Origin: Clavulina sp. PMI_390
Lineage: Eukaryota; Basidiomycota; Agaricomycetes; Cantharellales; Hydnaceae
DNA length: 64,000 nucleotides
Reading direction: 5' to 3'
NCBI GenBank assembly: GCA_015039315.1
Contig: WIDE01000007.1
Span: forward strand, 1 to 64,000
In this document: piece after piece, positions 22,105 through 35,144 of the stretch
Layout of the letters: the number at the start of each line of letters is the position of its first letter
How positions within the stretch are numbered: the stretch's first letter is position 1
The notes under the pieces: generated by a model
What the model was told of the DNA's origin: nothing
The model's input: only the letters and a program-made list of their open reading frames with translations
Database searches by the model: none
Made by a program: the position numbers and the translations under genes

Positions 22105-25100
22105 CGGGAGGAGGATGACAGGTAGATCCCCGATGACGACGAGAAGGGGATTGGAAAGTAGACGCGAGCAGGTGCGCGAGAGAGAGATAGCAGTGAGAAC
22201 GAGAGCAAGGGTTTGGCAGCGGCAGCAGCAGTGAGATAGGGAGATAGCAAGCAGAGTGGAGGATGGGAGTAGAAGGGACGAAAGCGGCCGAATGGGGAGA
22301 GGGGGTGTTAAGAGGAAAGGCAGCAGCACATCATCATGGTGTGGACGAGCGAGTAAGTAAGGAACACATATACACACCCACACACCCAAGGCTTGATTTG
22401 CAGCGCAAGGTCCCGCAAAACTTGAATTGCTTCTCCTTGCCTGCCCTGTGAATGCCAAAAAGAATGAACGATTCAGTTGAGCAACAAGGGTGGATCTTAG
22501 ATGCATTTTCTCATCCTCGTCTTCTTCTTCCAAGCAACCCATTGGCGGGGTCGATGGCGAAAAACGGCCTCCGAGACCGCAGTGACCGTCCCCGTGCCTC
22601 ATTTGGTCTATTTTGAGTCGGGCATCCAACCTGCATCGTGCCGACGTATTTGGATATTTTTTTAGCAAAAGGCTTGAGCCGTGCCCCGAACCTTCGGCCT
22701 CGGTCCTCGAACTTTTTGTTACTTTTTTGCTCACGATGAGCAGCACGCCGGAACCTCGCCCCCGGCGGCAGAAAAGCGAAAAAAAAAAGAGTGGCACCAC
22801 ACAAAGCAATCTCCACGTGTTTCACCTCGAGTTTATCGACACCTGCCTCGCCGCGCACAAAACGTGGTCGTCCCCCCCGCTCTCCACTCTACTGGAATTG
22901 ACAATAAGTAACGTGTGCTGCAGCAGCCAGTCCCTTTTTCCAAGCGATGACGACGCCGGTGGGCGAGCTAACTCGCTTTGGGCTCAATTGCAAGCCACCG
23001 CCCATTCAACCCAATCTACGCGCATCAGGCAATCCACCGACTCTGAATGCCATCTCCACATTCATCTCACCCTCTGTCTCCCCTCTCTCGATTCCGGTGC
23101 TCGGGAGAGAGACTCTCAGGGGGGGGCTCCGACCACCTCACTCGACGTCGGCGTCGGCGCCCACGCCCAAAACAGCATTCACTTTCCCTTGCCGAGCGCC
23201 GGATCCTCAGGGGCAAACTCTCACCCAACAATCCATCCCTGCCTACTGACCCCTCCCATACCATTGTGTTTCACTCAGAAGAAGCCCTGCCCTTTGTTGT
23301 CAGATAACGTGGATCAAAGCAGTGTGATACGAGAATTCCCAGTCCCAGGGCCGAAAAACGCCATCATATCGAACCGAAACAACCGGATATTCCTAGTCGG
23401 GTCCCAGAGTCCCTCGCAATTATCGACATCACGAATGCCCCTAAGCCCAATGCGCCGAACCCGGGAGGAGTCACCGTAGTTTTACATCTTTTGACGGGCA
23501 TGTCAGATGCGGTTATTCCGACGTGCATCTATCTGCTGCTGTGCTCGTTGGCACGACACCCGTGTCAGGAGCAGCCCCGTGTCAAAATCTCGTGCGCGTG
23601 GCACCAAAGTTTGTCTGCCATGACACCACGATAATCGTATCTGACTCGGAAAAGGGGGGGTTGACACCTCCACCCTAGCACGCAATCCAGATCAGCTCTG
23701 TTGCATCAGATTGCCATCATCATAATCCTTATTATTATTAAAATCTAGCCCAAGCCTCGATCTGTGGGTGGTTGACGTCGATCCTCGCTCACGGTCGGCA
23801 CCCAAACTCAACAGGGTCGTGCCGGCAACGATCCAAGGCTCATTAGTGTCGTCTTGACACTCGTCCGAACAAGAGCTCTCCCTCATTAGTGCCGGCTTCG
23901 CTCCCGGCTACGCTCCAATTCTATCGCTCCTTCGCGCTGATCTGATGATTCAGATGTGCTTCATCTTACATTTATTATCGTGCACTTTGGCTCCTCGCGC
24001 AACTCGTCCCGATTCTCCGTGTTTCGATCTTCGCCCAGCCATCGGTACCCACACATGGATTATACACTGGAACCTGGAAAAGATAACAAAAAAGCTGTGT
24101 CAATAATTGCCATGCGACATCAATCAGTTCGCTACTCTCCTTCTTCTGGCCGAGTCTCAGCCTGGCCCCAAAAAGATCTATCTAGATGTATTCGGTGGAT
24201 CTCCCGGGATTTCCGCCAGACTGTCAATACTCACCTCCTGAGGCTGTTCTTGTCGTGACGTATAATTGTTGACAACATGGAGGGCGAGAGAGCATATGGA
24301 ACCTCCATCTAGGGGCTTGCGCACTACCGGCGTGCCGACTACGACGATGCTCCTTAACGCCACAAAACGGCTAGCTACCCACCGATTGCTCTCGGCGATT
24401 ATTGATTGATAGCAGATGGGATTTCCGCAATGTCCACCGAGCCTGACGATTGTGTTCTGCAAGGTTCCAGATTCCAGTACTCTGGTACCACGGGTCCGGT
24501 CGCCTTTCTGCCCCCGCTAGACTGGAACTCCACCGCCGGTGGATCCTCGTTTCTCCACTTGGAGGTGGAATTCCGAATAATAACGGCGCTCTGTGAGGTG
24601 TGTGTATGTGAGTATGTGGCGTGCACTAGTGAATCAGTCGTTTCATTCAGGAACTGCACATTCCATGATGAGTGTGGGGCCCGACGGCACCCCCACGACC
24701 ATTCTGTTGAGGCGCCGGAAATGCGTACGTACGTGTCGCCGATGTTTCAACGCGGCGACCAATGATCCATCAAAATCTAATGGAATAATTGCAAGTGCGA
24801 AGTTTCCGATGTCGTTGTGGGACTTCTCAGTGGCTCGGGCAACGAAATGCCACCCCGACCGGGGCCTCTTTGGCTCCAACAGGAGCCCCCAGAACGTCTC
24901 CTAAGTTTAAGAGGGGGGGGATAGCGCGCAATGACGGCTCATAACGAGCGGGACTTCGAAAAGCTAAGCTTGTTCGTATCACGACGCCTTTCTCCTTTTC
25001 ATTGTTAATGAGCGCGTTCTCATACACGGCTTACAAGGCTGAGAATTCTTCAAGCTTTTACGCGAGAGAGAAGAGCACCAAAAAAAGGGTTGCTTCACTA

Positions 25101-27831
25101 GCCTTTCAATAATTCGTGACAGCGAAGCCATATCGCGCGCAAGTGAACTGTCCGTGTCCACACGGCGACAGCTACGACTCCGACGGAAGTGTGGACACGA
25201 AGTCGCTCCAACACGTTCGCCTGTGGACTTCGGTCTTCGCGATCTACGTTCCGCCATTTGTAGTCCGCCCACTTCTCCGGGAGGAGTCTAGGCTCCTCTG
25301 GATGGTACCGAATCAAACCGGATGGCCTCCCAATAGCGACCGCGCACTCCACATGTGCAGTGCAACCTTGGCACAAAGGACAGACACATGTGTGGTCCGG
25401 GCATATAACAATACGAAAACATGATTTGCCCCTGGCGACTCATATCTTCGTAGGTGACGAACTGTAAATCATCCGGCGTCATAGTTGTATAGCAAACTAC
25501 TTATTACTATTGTTATGATATCCCACGCGCACATCCCCAGCCCCATTCAGCCAACATGTTCCAAGTTTCCACCACTTTATGAATATGAATAAGGGCTTCG
25601 CTTCGCTGTCGACATGTCACATCACTGAATTCTGAGCCTCCACTGCTGCTCATCTTCTCCATTCCCGCCCAATGGCTTTAGTTCGCTCTGCCACTGTTGG
25701 CAATTGGCTATAGTCTTCCTATATAATTTCGCACTTGCCCTGGCCGAGGTACGACGAAGCGGCCCTCCCCTGGTTTAGAATTAAAAGTGAGCTGCCTTGC
25801 CCCTCCCCCACTTCGCCGTGACTAAGTCTCTATCACATCTCCCCCATACAATGCTCACATCAAGGTGAAAAAGCAACTCGTCGTCCAATAGACCGGTAGA
25901 CCTTTGCCCCAGAAATCCGCGCATCAGACCGCCTCTAACTTTCAAATCCAGCCTCCTCTGTAATGATTCGCCGTCCGTCCGTTGGGGTGGGCTTTCGTTA
26001 GCGTCGCTGGCGGCGCGGCTATTCTGACCGCGCTCGACCTCGGGCGGGGGTTTGCCTTTTTAACCTTCTCCTTATTTCTTTTTTGAGTACCGCGGCCCGT
26101 AAGCTACTATAGGATGAAATGCATGACTTCCATGTCCAAAGGGAAGCTACGAACAAAGCGGGATTTCGTCTATGGCCTCATTTCCCACGTACGACACTTG
26201 TCCAAGAAAGGGGTTGTCGGTGGGAAAGGCAGTTGATCCTGTGTGATGCGAGCTAGATCGGGGAGGGAGCCACACCGGGCGATTTACGAGTCCACTGATT
26301 TGACCTGTGAGTAAGGATTTGAGTCAATAATGATGGTTACGATCCATTTGTGACAATACTGTATAGTAAATGCAGGAACACTTGGTGCGTCCAAAGGCTA
26401 ACTACTTATGTATGGTGGGCATCAAAGCACCGAACACTATGGCAACGTGCAAACGGCATCGATGCCGGTTGGAAGCTTCTTTGGCTAGCTGGCATATGCC
26501 TGGTCATTGTTACACGATGCTCGATCACTGACGTTGGCAGCCCCATGGCGAAACTAGCGAGGACGCTCGAGTAGGTTAGATGGTGAGAAGCATAGTGATT
26601 GCCCTTTGCGCCTGTCAGATCAATACGTCCCAGGCGTTCCGGATCCCTTTCACGCAGTCCTCCGCGGAGCATTGGAGCAATTGACCTTGACCCGCCCGTT
26701 CATGATGAGCCAGCGATGAGGGGTGAGAGAAGGATGAAATGGACAGCATTCCAGGCACTTCGTTAGTCAGCCAACCGCAAGGTCCAGGCCGACACATCGC
26801 AATTTCTACCAGCATCGGGAGCTTCAGATGATTAGGTTGGTAGGGTCCATGAATACAAGTGGCTCCGAATCGAGGAACTGATTGCTCGAGATCAGTCTAC
26901 ACGACGGAAGAGCCTCTGGAATAGGCATTCATCCAATCGCGAGCGATAACGGCTAGCTGAAATGTTTGGGCCTGGAGAGTGACTCGGCAACGGAGCTGAA
27001 GCTCCAGAAAAAAACGCGTTCACAATCATTACAGAAAGCAGCAAGCCAGTCAAGCCTCAAACTGATGGCCATGTGAAGAGCGCAATCGGCGAAAGAATCA
27101 GGTCGCGTACTCGTATCATTAGCTCCATAATGAATCAATAGGCGATTGGAAAGACAGGCCCGGGGTGTGTTGTGGACAGAGCACGACCAGCGCAAGGAAT
27201 GAGCCGATACTCCGGAAAACGCCAGCAATCCAAAACCAAAAGGGCTCTAGAGTTTACTAGTTGCAACTGGGGTGGGCCTATGGCTCGATCAGAAACGTAG
27301 ATCGACAAAGCTATGTGCAATGCACCTGCATATTTGATCTTCAAACTGATAGCGTCTCCACGGGCTTCTTAGCGTCACATGTTGCTAGGTCGAACCTCGG
27401 CGGAGCGGAAGCGGAGATCAAGCATACAAGTGTGCTCAAGAGAGGAGCGGAAGATAACCACAAACGGTGAACAGTGGACAATACTCTGTCGTCATTCAAT
27501 GAATGATATGCAGTCCCGTCTCATTGGCTCGAATCCGTGTCCATCGAGGAGAAAAGTCAGTGACACATTGACAAGTTAGATAGATTAGCCGGGACTCCAT
27601 CAAGCCCGGGGTCGAGGGATTAAGCTGTCAACTGGTCCATCATTGTAAGGAAAAAAAATATTATGAGACCACAACAAAGTCGTGGGCGGGCACGCGGACA
27701 CTAGCTTGAATATTCAAGCGCAAGATAAGGCAATCAAAGAAACAGTGGCACCCACATGTACAGAAAGGATTAAACGTGGAGAGAGTTGGGATAGGAGGCT
27801 CGAGAATACAGCAAGATAATGAAGTTCTAGA
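22105..27831. other. Gene-poor region of about 5.7 kb
   Basis: I find no supported gene, tRNA, rRNA or intact mobile element here. The part near the homeodomain gene (22.1-23.5 kb) is strongly strand-biased, CT-rich on the plus strand and so GA-rich on the coding strand. This fits a long promoter or 5' leader of that gene. A short AT-rich microsatellite-like patch (TTATTATTATTA) lies near 23730-23742. Several short frames exist (for example 24406-24765 plus, 26953-27228 minus) but none shows a domain or continues by splicing. Confidence 0.4.
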
Positions 27832-30063
27832 TCACTCGGCCATGTCTCGATCTCCGTCTACCCGGCGATCGGAATCACGAACGAAGAGGACGATGAAGGC
27901 CGCCGAAAAACTAAAAGCCTGTTGAAGCGTTTACAGTGACACATGTGGCCATAATGTCAGTCAACTGCAAGGCGGTCTTTCAAAGGAGATGGGCAGAAGA
28001 ACACGTACGGCTAGGACGAAAAATGGTAATGTCGGCATCACTCCCACAGACCTAGGAAAGTATCGAGTGACCGTCAGCGGAAAGAATCTTTGAAATGCAG
28101 CTGAGAAGGAAGTGAAGGGCCCGTTTCGTACCATGTGGCCAGATTCCCAACAATGAGGCCAGATCCTACTTCGGCAACTGATTTGATCATCTGCATTGCG
28201 CTCAAAACACCACTAGTATCCAGGCGGTCTACTGAGGCGACAACGGCGCTATCGAAGGCGGCGGTCCAGCCAATCCCAAGGGTGACGCCAGCAACAACTG
28301 AGAGAAAGGGAGAGAATATCCGTCAAATGTCATGTCTAGCTAGGCTAGCGGCATGAGCCAAAGGCGGAACGGGGAGAGGAAACTCACGGGCAATGTAGGA
28401 CCCTTTCGAAGCCGCCAACGGGAGCGTCAACGCAATGATGCCCTCCCAGATCCATGACGCGATAATGAGATGGACGTCAAAGTGATTGGACACCTTTTCC
28501 GCTTCCCTCGCGGAAACGGAGGACCGCGACGTTCTTTCGTGCGCTGGGAGATAGAATCTGCGGCCAGCGAGGAGTGTGGGTGGGAGAACGAAGAGCAAGA
28601 AGATGACCTTGGTAGTTTGATAGACAGTGAGGAGCCACCCGGTCTTCACACAGGCGCGGTGACAAGGAAGGCAGGTAAGAAAGAGGCTTTGAAAAGAAGA
28701 GCACGACTATTTGTCATGGAAGTATATACTCACATCGCCAGCGTTGAAGTACAGCTCGTTCGAGGCATAGATGACCATGACAGGTGGGAAATAAGACATG
28801 GCCAACGTATACAGAGCGCCCCCGAGAGCAAACAGGAGTAGCCGCGGGTTCCTTCGCCCCGTATGTGGGTCTCGATGGGGGACAACATACTTGAGAGGAG
28901 CAAAGACAGCGAGGATAGCTCTCCGTGTCCTTTGTAGGAACGGTTTTCGGACTTGTTGTTCCATCATCTGCATTTGTTCTCGCTGCACAACGTTCATCTC
29001 AGGTGCGGTGAGGGTTTCGCGCAGGGTAATCGCAGAATAGGTCAATTTGATGACGCTGAGGGCACTGGCAGCCAACAACGTTGTTGTTGGGCCAAATGTT
29101 ACGGCCACCCAGCCTCCAAGCGCATATCCCGGCGCCAGGCCAAGCCAAAGTGCACCTTGAAGCCGGCTAAGAGCTGCGGTGCTATAAAAAGAACAAAGAA
29201 TGAATGCAAAGGATCGGAGTGTGAGTATGGGCAACTGGCTCACCGCTCCGTAGGGTCTGTCGAGTCGACCACCATCATACTAGCCACCAGATACATCATG
29301 AATGGGTCTAATAGGAAATTTGATCGGCCAAACCAAGTTCAAGATCATGTGTCCAAGTTCCACGTTTTTCGATACAGCGCTCAAAGGACTCACCAGAGAA
29401 GACAGCAATGACGACAGCAAGTACGAGAGCATAGATAGCAAGATGGGAGTTGGATATTATGGATGTTGTAAGGAAGGAAACTGCGACAATGTCCACGAGG
29501 CAGAGGAGAATGAAAACAGGTCGCCGGCCCCAACTGTTTGAGAATCGGGCGACGACGCTCGAGGTAATAAAGTCTATGAGAAGAGGATAGGGGTGATGGT
29601 GAGAACATTACAATATATTATCGAGAAATTCTAGCACATACGACCGATCCCATTGAAGAGTGCGACGAACGTCATGAACATGGCGAAATATGCTTCAGGG
29701 GAGTGGTGTTCTCCGAGACGACACATCTCATCAGGTAGACGCCCATTGGAAGGAATCTTGTCCGGAGCGTTAACGAGGTACCAGACCTTGCAGGAAACAC
29801 TTCGGATGATGTCTAGAGGGTAGGGTCCATCAGCGGAAGCAGATAGCCATCTGATAAGATTACCGGAATGTTCACACACCAAACTGCGTCGTCGTCGTAA
29901 TCGACGTGCCCAGCGATGCAACAAGCACGATGGGCGCGACTCGCCATAGGACAGATTTGTCCACGCGCGGCTTTGGAAACGCCCCCAAATCGCTTATGGA
30001 GGCCTCAAGCAGAGGCTCCACTTCAGCTACGGACTCCGCCTCGAGGAGTGCGTGACTCGTCAT
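27832..30063 (-). CDS. MFS transporter, paralog 1 (SLC46-like)
   Basis: About 532 aa in nine exons: 30063-29880, 29812-29642, 29573-29394, 29307-29244, 29181-28734, 28643-28388, 28297-28132, 28051-28009 and 27918-27832. The hydrophobic pattern fits 12 membrane segments. The MFS loop between segments 2 and 3 reads FSNSWGRRPVFILL. A long extracellular loop after the first segment has cysteines (VSCKVWYLVN, EMCRLGEHHSPEAYF), as in the SLC46/HCP1 branch. The central loop is basic and hydrophilic, and the C-terminus is charged (VRDSDRRVDGD). Substrate is unknown. It belongs to a locally duplicated pair with the gene at 32695-34827, sharing six exact internal exon lengths. Location is presumably plasma or vacuolar membrane. 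Confidence 0.85.
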
Positions 30064-30514
30064 CTTTCCTTCAACAAGTTCGAGTTGCTCAAGCACAAAT
30101 GCGAGCGCAAAGGTCTAGGATGCAGATGTCGATGGTTGTCAAGTCTAGGGGGTGGTGGCAAGATCTAAACGTATCAGTTGCCGCATTCCAGTGACACACG
30201 AGGGTGTGCTGTACACCCGAGAGCGATATCACCGGCCGACCCCGGCGATTTTTGTAGGGCGCTACCCCTTTTTGCGCTACCCCACTTAAGGAAATCTTGC
30301 ATTGGGTATCATAAAGCAGATGAAAGAGTGATAATATACATGGAGGAACGAATGAAAACGTTGAGCAGAAGAATAACGAGGGAGAGAACAAGACAGGGAT
30401 GGCATGAGTTATGTTGGGGAAGTGGGTGTGGGACGCATGACGCATTCCCAGTGTGAAGGTAAAGCAAAGCACACACAGTAGAGATGATACATGTTAGAGA
30501 GCTGTCGTTATTTT
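30064..30514. other. Intergenic region between MFS 1 and the unassigned gene
   Basis: About 450 bp with no supported gene. It should contain the promoter of MFS transporter 1 (minus strand) and the 3' end of the gene at 30515-32207. Confidence 0.35.
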
Positions 30515-32207
30515 TTACTCAAGATTAGTAGGTGTAAGCTCGGGAGAAGGAGGAAGAGGAATCTCCTGAGGCAAAGCCTGTCCCGACGTCGGTGATGACA
30601 CAAAATCCATGCCAACTTCTTCCGTCGGAGTGAGCTCCTCGCCGTCCTTGGGGTATGCCTCCATGCTTGCGCCATCTTCTTCGTCTTCATCATCGTCCCC
30701 TACATCGTCACCCGCAAACATGGAATTATCAAGCCCATCCCCAATGCTTTCCTTGCCTCCGGGGCGGTAACTCCACACTGATCCGGCTGTTGCAATACTG
30801 CCAGGTCCGCGTCTTCGGTGCCACCCGCCGGTGCTGCCAAGACCTGCACCAAAGCCAAGCATCATTGGCCCTGCGGAGCTGAGACCAGTTTGGGTGCTGA
30901 GTGCGGCTGCGCTCCACCCAGTCTCGTCACTTCCCCAGCTTCCTCGTCGGCTCGAAGGACGTAACGCGCGAACGCTTGCGGTCGCGTCAAATTCGCGCTC
31001 ACGTTCAGCAGCCATGCTGCGAGAACGAGGCGAAGCGCGTGATACGGCGAAAGTTGACGAGGCAAGTGTCAAGGTGCTTGCATTGTCCATAGGTGGGGAA
31101 GCAGGACGGGGATTATTCCGAGGATGTAAATGGGAATGTCCAGGGATGTGGATAGCCAGTTTTGGGACCGCAGAACTGGTCGAAGGAACTGCAAGAGAGG
31201 CGGGAGTGTTCTCGGCCAGCAGGTTAGTTACCGCTGGAGGAATGACGGAGGTTGTTGCATCGCTGCTGGTGCTCACAGAGCGGCTCGTATTTTGAGAGAG
31301 GGGAGAGAAGGACACTGAGGCTGCCGCAGCGGCAGCAGCTCCGCGAACAACCGGGAAGCGGCCAGAAACAGGGCTTCCGCCAACAGGGTTAGGTGTTGGT
31401 GGACCAGCGAATTGACCACGCCCGAGTCCCATAATGCTACTGCTAATGCTCGGCACTTGAGCTATATGTCCTCCAGGACCCATATCAACAGACATTATTG
31501 TGGTTGGTTTTGTGCTGGGAGTACCAGGAGTACGAGCTGAGCGGCCATCCGTGTGGGCCGTATAGCCTCCAGACGTCTGACCTGAATCATGAGTCGTTCG
31601 GGATGGGACTGGGGAAGGTGGGGAGGTAGGAGGAAGTGGTCGAATGGAGGCGTCGTCGTCAGCTTCTGGTTCTAGGGTTAGACCCCAGGCAGACTCTGGG
31701 CGAAGGGAATCTGCCCGTTGAGAGACCGCATGGACACTGCGATGCAATGAATCTACTCCAGTGGAGCCGTTTTGTGCTAAATTTCAACAATAAGTTCAGG
31801 GTGCATGCTTTGATCAGAGCCACGAAGAATTCTGACGTACTGTGTTTGCGGCTCCCTCGGACAGTTTGGCCATTCTTGTCTGCTGAGGCACTTGAGGAGG
31901 TAGATTCAGTTGGCAGAGTATTCGTAGCATTAGCTAGACCGCTGGCCTGCTGCTTTTTGGCAGAGTCTTTGTGGCCACCAATCTTGCGCTGCAGCCAGAC
32001 GAGGATGGGCTTGTTGCTATGCCTCTTCGAATGCTTCGTGTTGCTGGAAGCTCCAGATGGCCTGCGAGACCCATTGTTCTCGCTGTTGGATCGTCGTGCA
32101 GGAGAGGTAGAGAGCGTGCTGTCGGTCATATTGGTTGTAGTGGTGGTAGGCACTGATGGACTGGGCTGGGTCAATGGCTGTGATGTTGCTTCCACCGCCG
32201 CCGCCAT
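30515..32207 (-). CDS. Unassigned low-complexity Ser/Pro-rich protein
   Basis: Two exons, 32207-31841 and 31776-30515, encode about 542 aa. I do not recognise a domain. The only compact block is near residues 55-80, a basic stretch with KHSKRHSNKPILVWLQRKIGG, which looks conserved rather than repetitive. The rest is Ser/Thr/Pro-rich with poly-Ala, and an acidic C-terminal run (DDVGDDDEDEEDG) comes before EIPLPPSPELTPTNLE. Many SP, TP and RRxS sites suggest phosphorylation. The gene is between, and on the same strand as, two paralogous MFS genes. It is a real gene by its long open frames, good splice sites and clean stop, but no function can be assigned. Confidence 0.7.
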
Positions 32208-32694
32208 GATCAGGAAACTGGCAAGATGAAAAGTCGGTTATTATGATGACGAATAGCCCTAGGCTTGATCTCAAGTCTCACTAGGATGGTTCAAAAGTCG
32301 TGTGCGAGGAATTAGAGTCAAGTCACCTTGGTGGGTGGACCGTCACGGAACTTGTCTCTCGGGAGCTCTCGAGTCCCGTCACGCGGTAAGCGCCACTTTT
32401 TGGAGCAGCCCCCATGTGCATCGTCTGCAATCGATTTACTATCTTGTTGGTTTATGTAGGCTATCTTCCTTCCATGAGCTCACTATTTTACGAAGTATGT
32501 ATTTTTCAACGATTTTTAGCCCACTACACTTCACGTGCAGATGCTGCAGATTCACATGGCACATTGCGCGAAGCAAGGGGGAAGCATGATATTAAAGTGA
32601 AAGGATAGACAAGAGTTACAACAGATATTCGTCGAACTGGGTATCAAAATAGGAGTTGAATATACGACATTGAGCTGCTGGCAAGAAGATGTTT
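32208..32694. other. Intergenic region upstream of the unassigned gene
   Basis: About 490 bp with no supported gene. It contains the promoter of the minus-strand gene ending at 32207 and the 3' region of MFS transporter 2. Confidence 0.35.
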
Positions 32695-34827
32695 CTAGTT
32701 TGTGCCATCATGACGATCCGAGTCCTTGACGAAGAGCACGACGAATGCAGCAAGAACCATCAAACCCTGGTAGAAAATAGGCGTAAGGATCAAATAGTTG
32801 CGAATTAGTCGCATGTATGTGTACATACCGCAGTGATAAAAAACGTCAGAGTGGGGAAGACACCAGCAGACCTATGGCATATCAGAGGTCAGTTCATGGG
32901 AACCGGAGTAAATGAGCAATGCATTACGAACCAGGCATTGAGATTGCCTAGGATTAGAGGCGAAGCGACTTCTGCGATGGCTTTGACCATTTGCATGGCA
33001 GCAAGGACGCTTCCAGTGTCCAGGCGACTGATTGAGGCAACGACAGCACTATCCATGGCTGGTACGGACCCAGCACCGATGGTCCATGTGCAAGCGACTA
33101 GGAGTAGCGTTCATATGATGCATGAGCGACCATTCGATGCTTCGTGATACAGAAGCAGACTCACTAGCCGTATAAGCAGCTTTTGTGGGTGCAAAAGGCA
33201 GGATAACAATGACAGCTGCCTGTAATATCCACGAAAAAATGACGAGATGCACATCAAAGTGGCTAGCGACCTTATCCCTGTTTGGGGTAGGGCTCGCATG
33301 TACTGCTGCTGAGGGATCGGTTTCTTCCGGCGCTAAAGTGTCGAGCCGTGATTCTTGTGGCGAGTAAAGGCTACGTCCAAGGGAAAGGACTGGTGGAACG
33401 ACGAGGAAGAGAACGAATACTTTTCCGCAATCGAACAACGTAAGGAATATCCCAGTCTACGTGAGTGTAGTATGAGAGTGAGTGATGAGCACAAGGGAAG
33501 TGGAGACGTGGACGTACATCTTTGGATGTGAAGTAAAGCTGATTTGCAGAATATACGAGGAGTAGCTGGGAGAGGTGCGAGGATCCCAAACTGTATACGC
33601 CGACTCCAATGGCCAGAAGAAGCAGCCGTGGGTTCCGTCGATTGGAAGTCGGGTCCACTCGAGGAATCAGTCGTTGTAGTGGCGCAAAAGGAGCGGTGAC
33701 CCAACCCAAGATTCTTAGCAGCCGTCCCTCCTGGCTCCTCAGCTGAGTTTCTTCGGCGTCCTCTTCCTGAGATGCGATGATTTCTGGAGCGCTGAATGTT
33801 TCCCGGATGAGTAAAAAGTTGTAGATTAGCCTGAAGACACTGATGCCTGCAGCTATGAACAGCGGAGTGGCACGACTGGTCGCCACGGAGAGGTATCCGC
33901 CAATGACGAAGCCGGGCGCGAGACCAAGCCACAGGGCTCCCTGAACTCGGCTGAGCACATAGGTACTACAGCAAGCTGATGTTAGAAGACAGCAGAAAAG
34001 AGGTAGTGTGATCGTCCATACCGGTTCGTCGAATCAGTGGTGTCAGTGATCATCAAGGTTGTGACGAGGATAGCCATGAGGGGGCCTGAATACGGGATGG
34101 GTATAATGAGTGTTCATTGGCTGGCGAGAAGCGAGAGATAGACCTACCAGCGAGAAGGCTCAGCATCACGCTGCATGCCAGAGTATACAGGGCGATGGAG
34201 GAATTGGAGACCACAGAAAACGCGAACATCCAAGTGCCGATCACATCTAAGACGTTGAGCATAAGGAAAACTGGTCTGCGACCCCAGGTGTTAGCAAACT
34301 TTGCGATGGCGCTTGATGTGATGACATCTGCAACCCAAGATATTGCATGAGCTTGGGTGTACCACAATCGTCATGCGAGAGACTCACGGCATAATCCAGT
34401 CAAGAAAGTGATCACGGTGAAATACATGGCATAATATGCTTCAGGGGAGTTGCGTTGCCCAAGGTGACACATATGATCGGGAATTTGCCCATCCTCGGGA
34501 ATAGAGGCAGGATCGTTAACCAAGTACCAAATCTTGCATGCAGCTCCTCGTAAAATATCTGTCCGGATGATGTATGAGCAATCGTTCTCAACGAAGAGGG
34601 TCGTGACAAAATGAGTTACCAAGTCCAGTGGTGGTGGTGATGGACGTTTCAAGAGAGCCGAGCACAATAATAGGTGCCAAACGCCAAAAGATCGAACTAG
34701 AGAGGTCTGACTTTGACGAGATAGAGGTCCTAGAGACTGAGTGAGCTCTAGAGGTTGATCGTGAGCCAAGCAGTGGTCGTCTCTCATGATCGGCCTGTGG
34801 GCTTGGCGAATTATCACGAGTTGCCAT
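32695..34827 (-). CDS. MFS transporter, paralog 2 (SLC46-like)
   Basis: About 547 aa in nine exons: 34827-34620, 34558-34388, 34327-34148, 34085-34022, 33965-33518, 33456-33165, 33097-32932, 32871-32829 and 32766-32695. The MFS loop reads FANTWGRRPVFLML. The first extracellular loop has the same cysteine pattern as paralog 1 (AACKIWYLVN, HMCHLGQRNSPEAYY). Exons of 171, 180, 64, 448, 166 and 43 nt match paralog 1 exactly; only the N-terminal, central-loop and final exons differ. The N-terminus is longer and Ser-rich. Twelve membrane segments are expected. Substrate is unknown. One donor site, GTTCGT at the 32932 boundary, is unusual but required by phase and homology. Confidence 0.85.
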
Positions 34828-35144
34828 GAATTATTTCGGAGGGTGAACTCAGTGGGGATTTCGACATCAGCACTGCCTTGCGGGGGAGGAGATTATGAGG
34901 CACGGAGGAGGGGCATATTCCGACCGACTTCGGCGATATGCTGCGCTCCGGTGACGGCCACGATGGGTCACGCATGGTGCGCGTTGCTGCGTCCAGCGCG
35001 CAGGTGGGTACGCAGTGACTACGACTTGGGGGGAAACTCGGCAATTGATTGATAAACTACAATTGTAATATGTAGTTAGATTACACGCCAAGTATTTTGG
35101 AATGAATGGACCACTGTGGTGGGCGCACAAGGGATCAAGAAATT
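34828..35144. other. Intergenic region, MFS 2 promoter side
   Basis: About 317 bp with no supported gene. It lies upstream of MFS transporter 2 and downstream of the P-loop kinase, both on the minus strand. Confidence 0.35.

Noticed and set aside
22105..22809. Upstream extension of the homeodomain reading frame
   Set aside because: The frame is open but the residues do not look like protein (runs of Leu/Ser/Cys), and the ATG at 22104 starts a conserved-looking N-terminus close to the homeodomain.
22613..23479. 288-codon plus-strand frame upstream of the homeodomain gene
   Set aside because: Composition is low complexity (Ser/Pro/Thr) in a pyrimidine-rich stretch, no domain or splice continuation is seen, and a long minus-strand frame overlaps it. 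It looks like a composition effect.
24406..24765. 119-codon plus-strand frame
   Set aside because: No family resemblance, no intron continuation and atypical composition.
26953..27228. Minus-strand frame with an ankyrin-like phrase (LLIHYGAND...ALHMAI)
   Set aside because: The resemblance covers one partial repeat only, no neighbouring repeat is found in any frame, and no start or splice sites support a gene.
27380..27400. tRNA B-box-like sequence (GGTCGAACC)
   Set aside because: Spacing within the box is wrong and no A box or cloverleaf can be formed around it.
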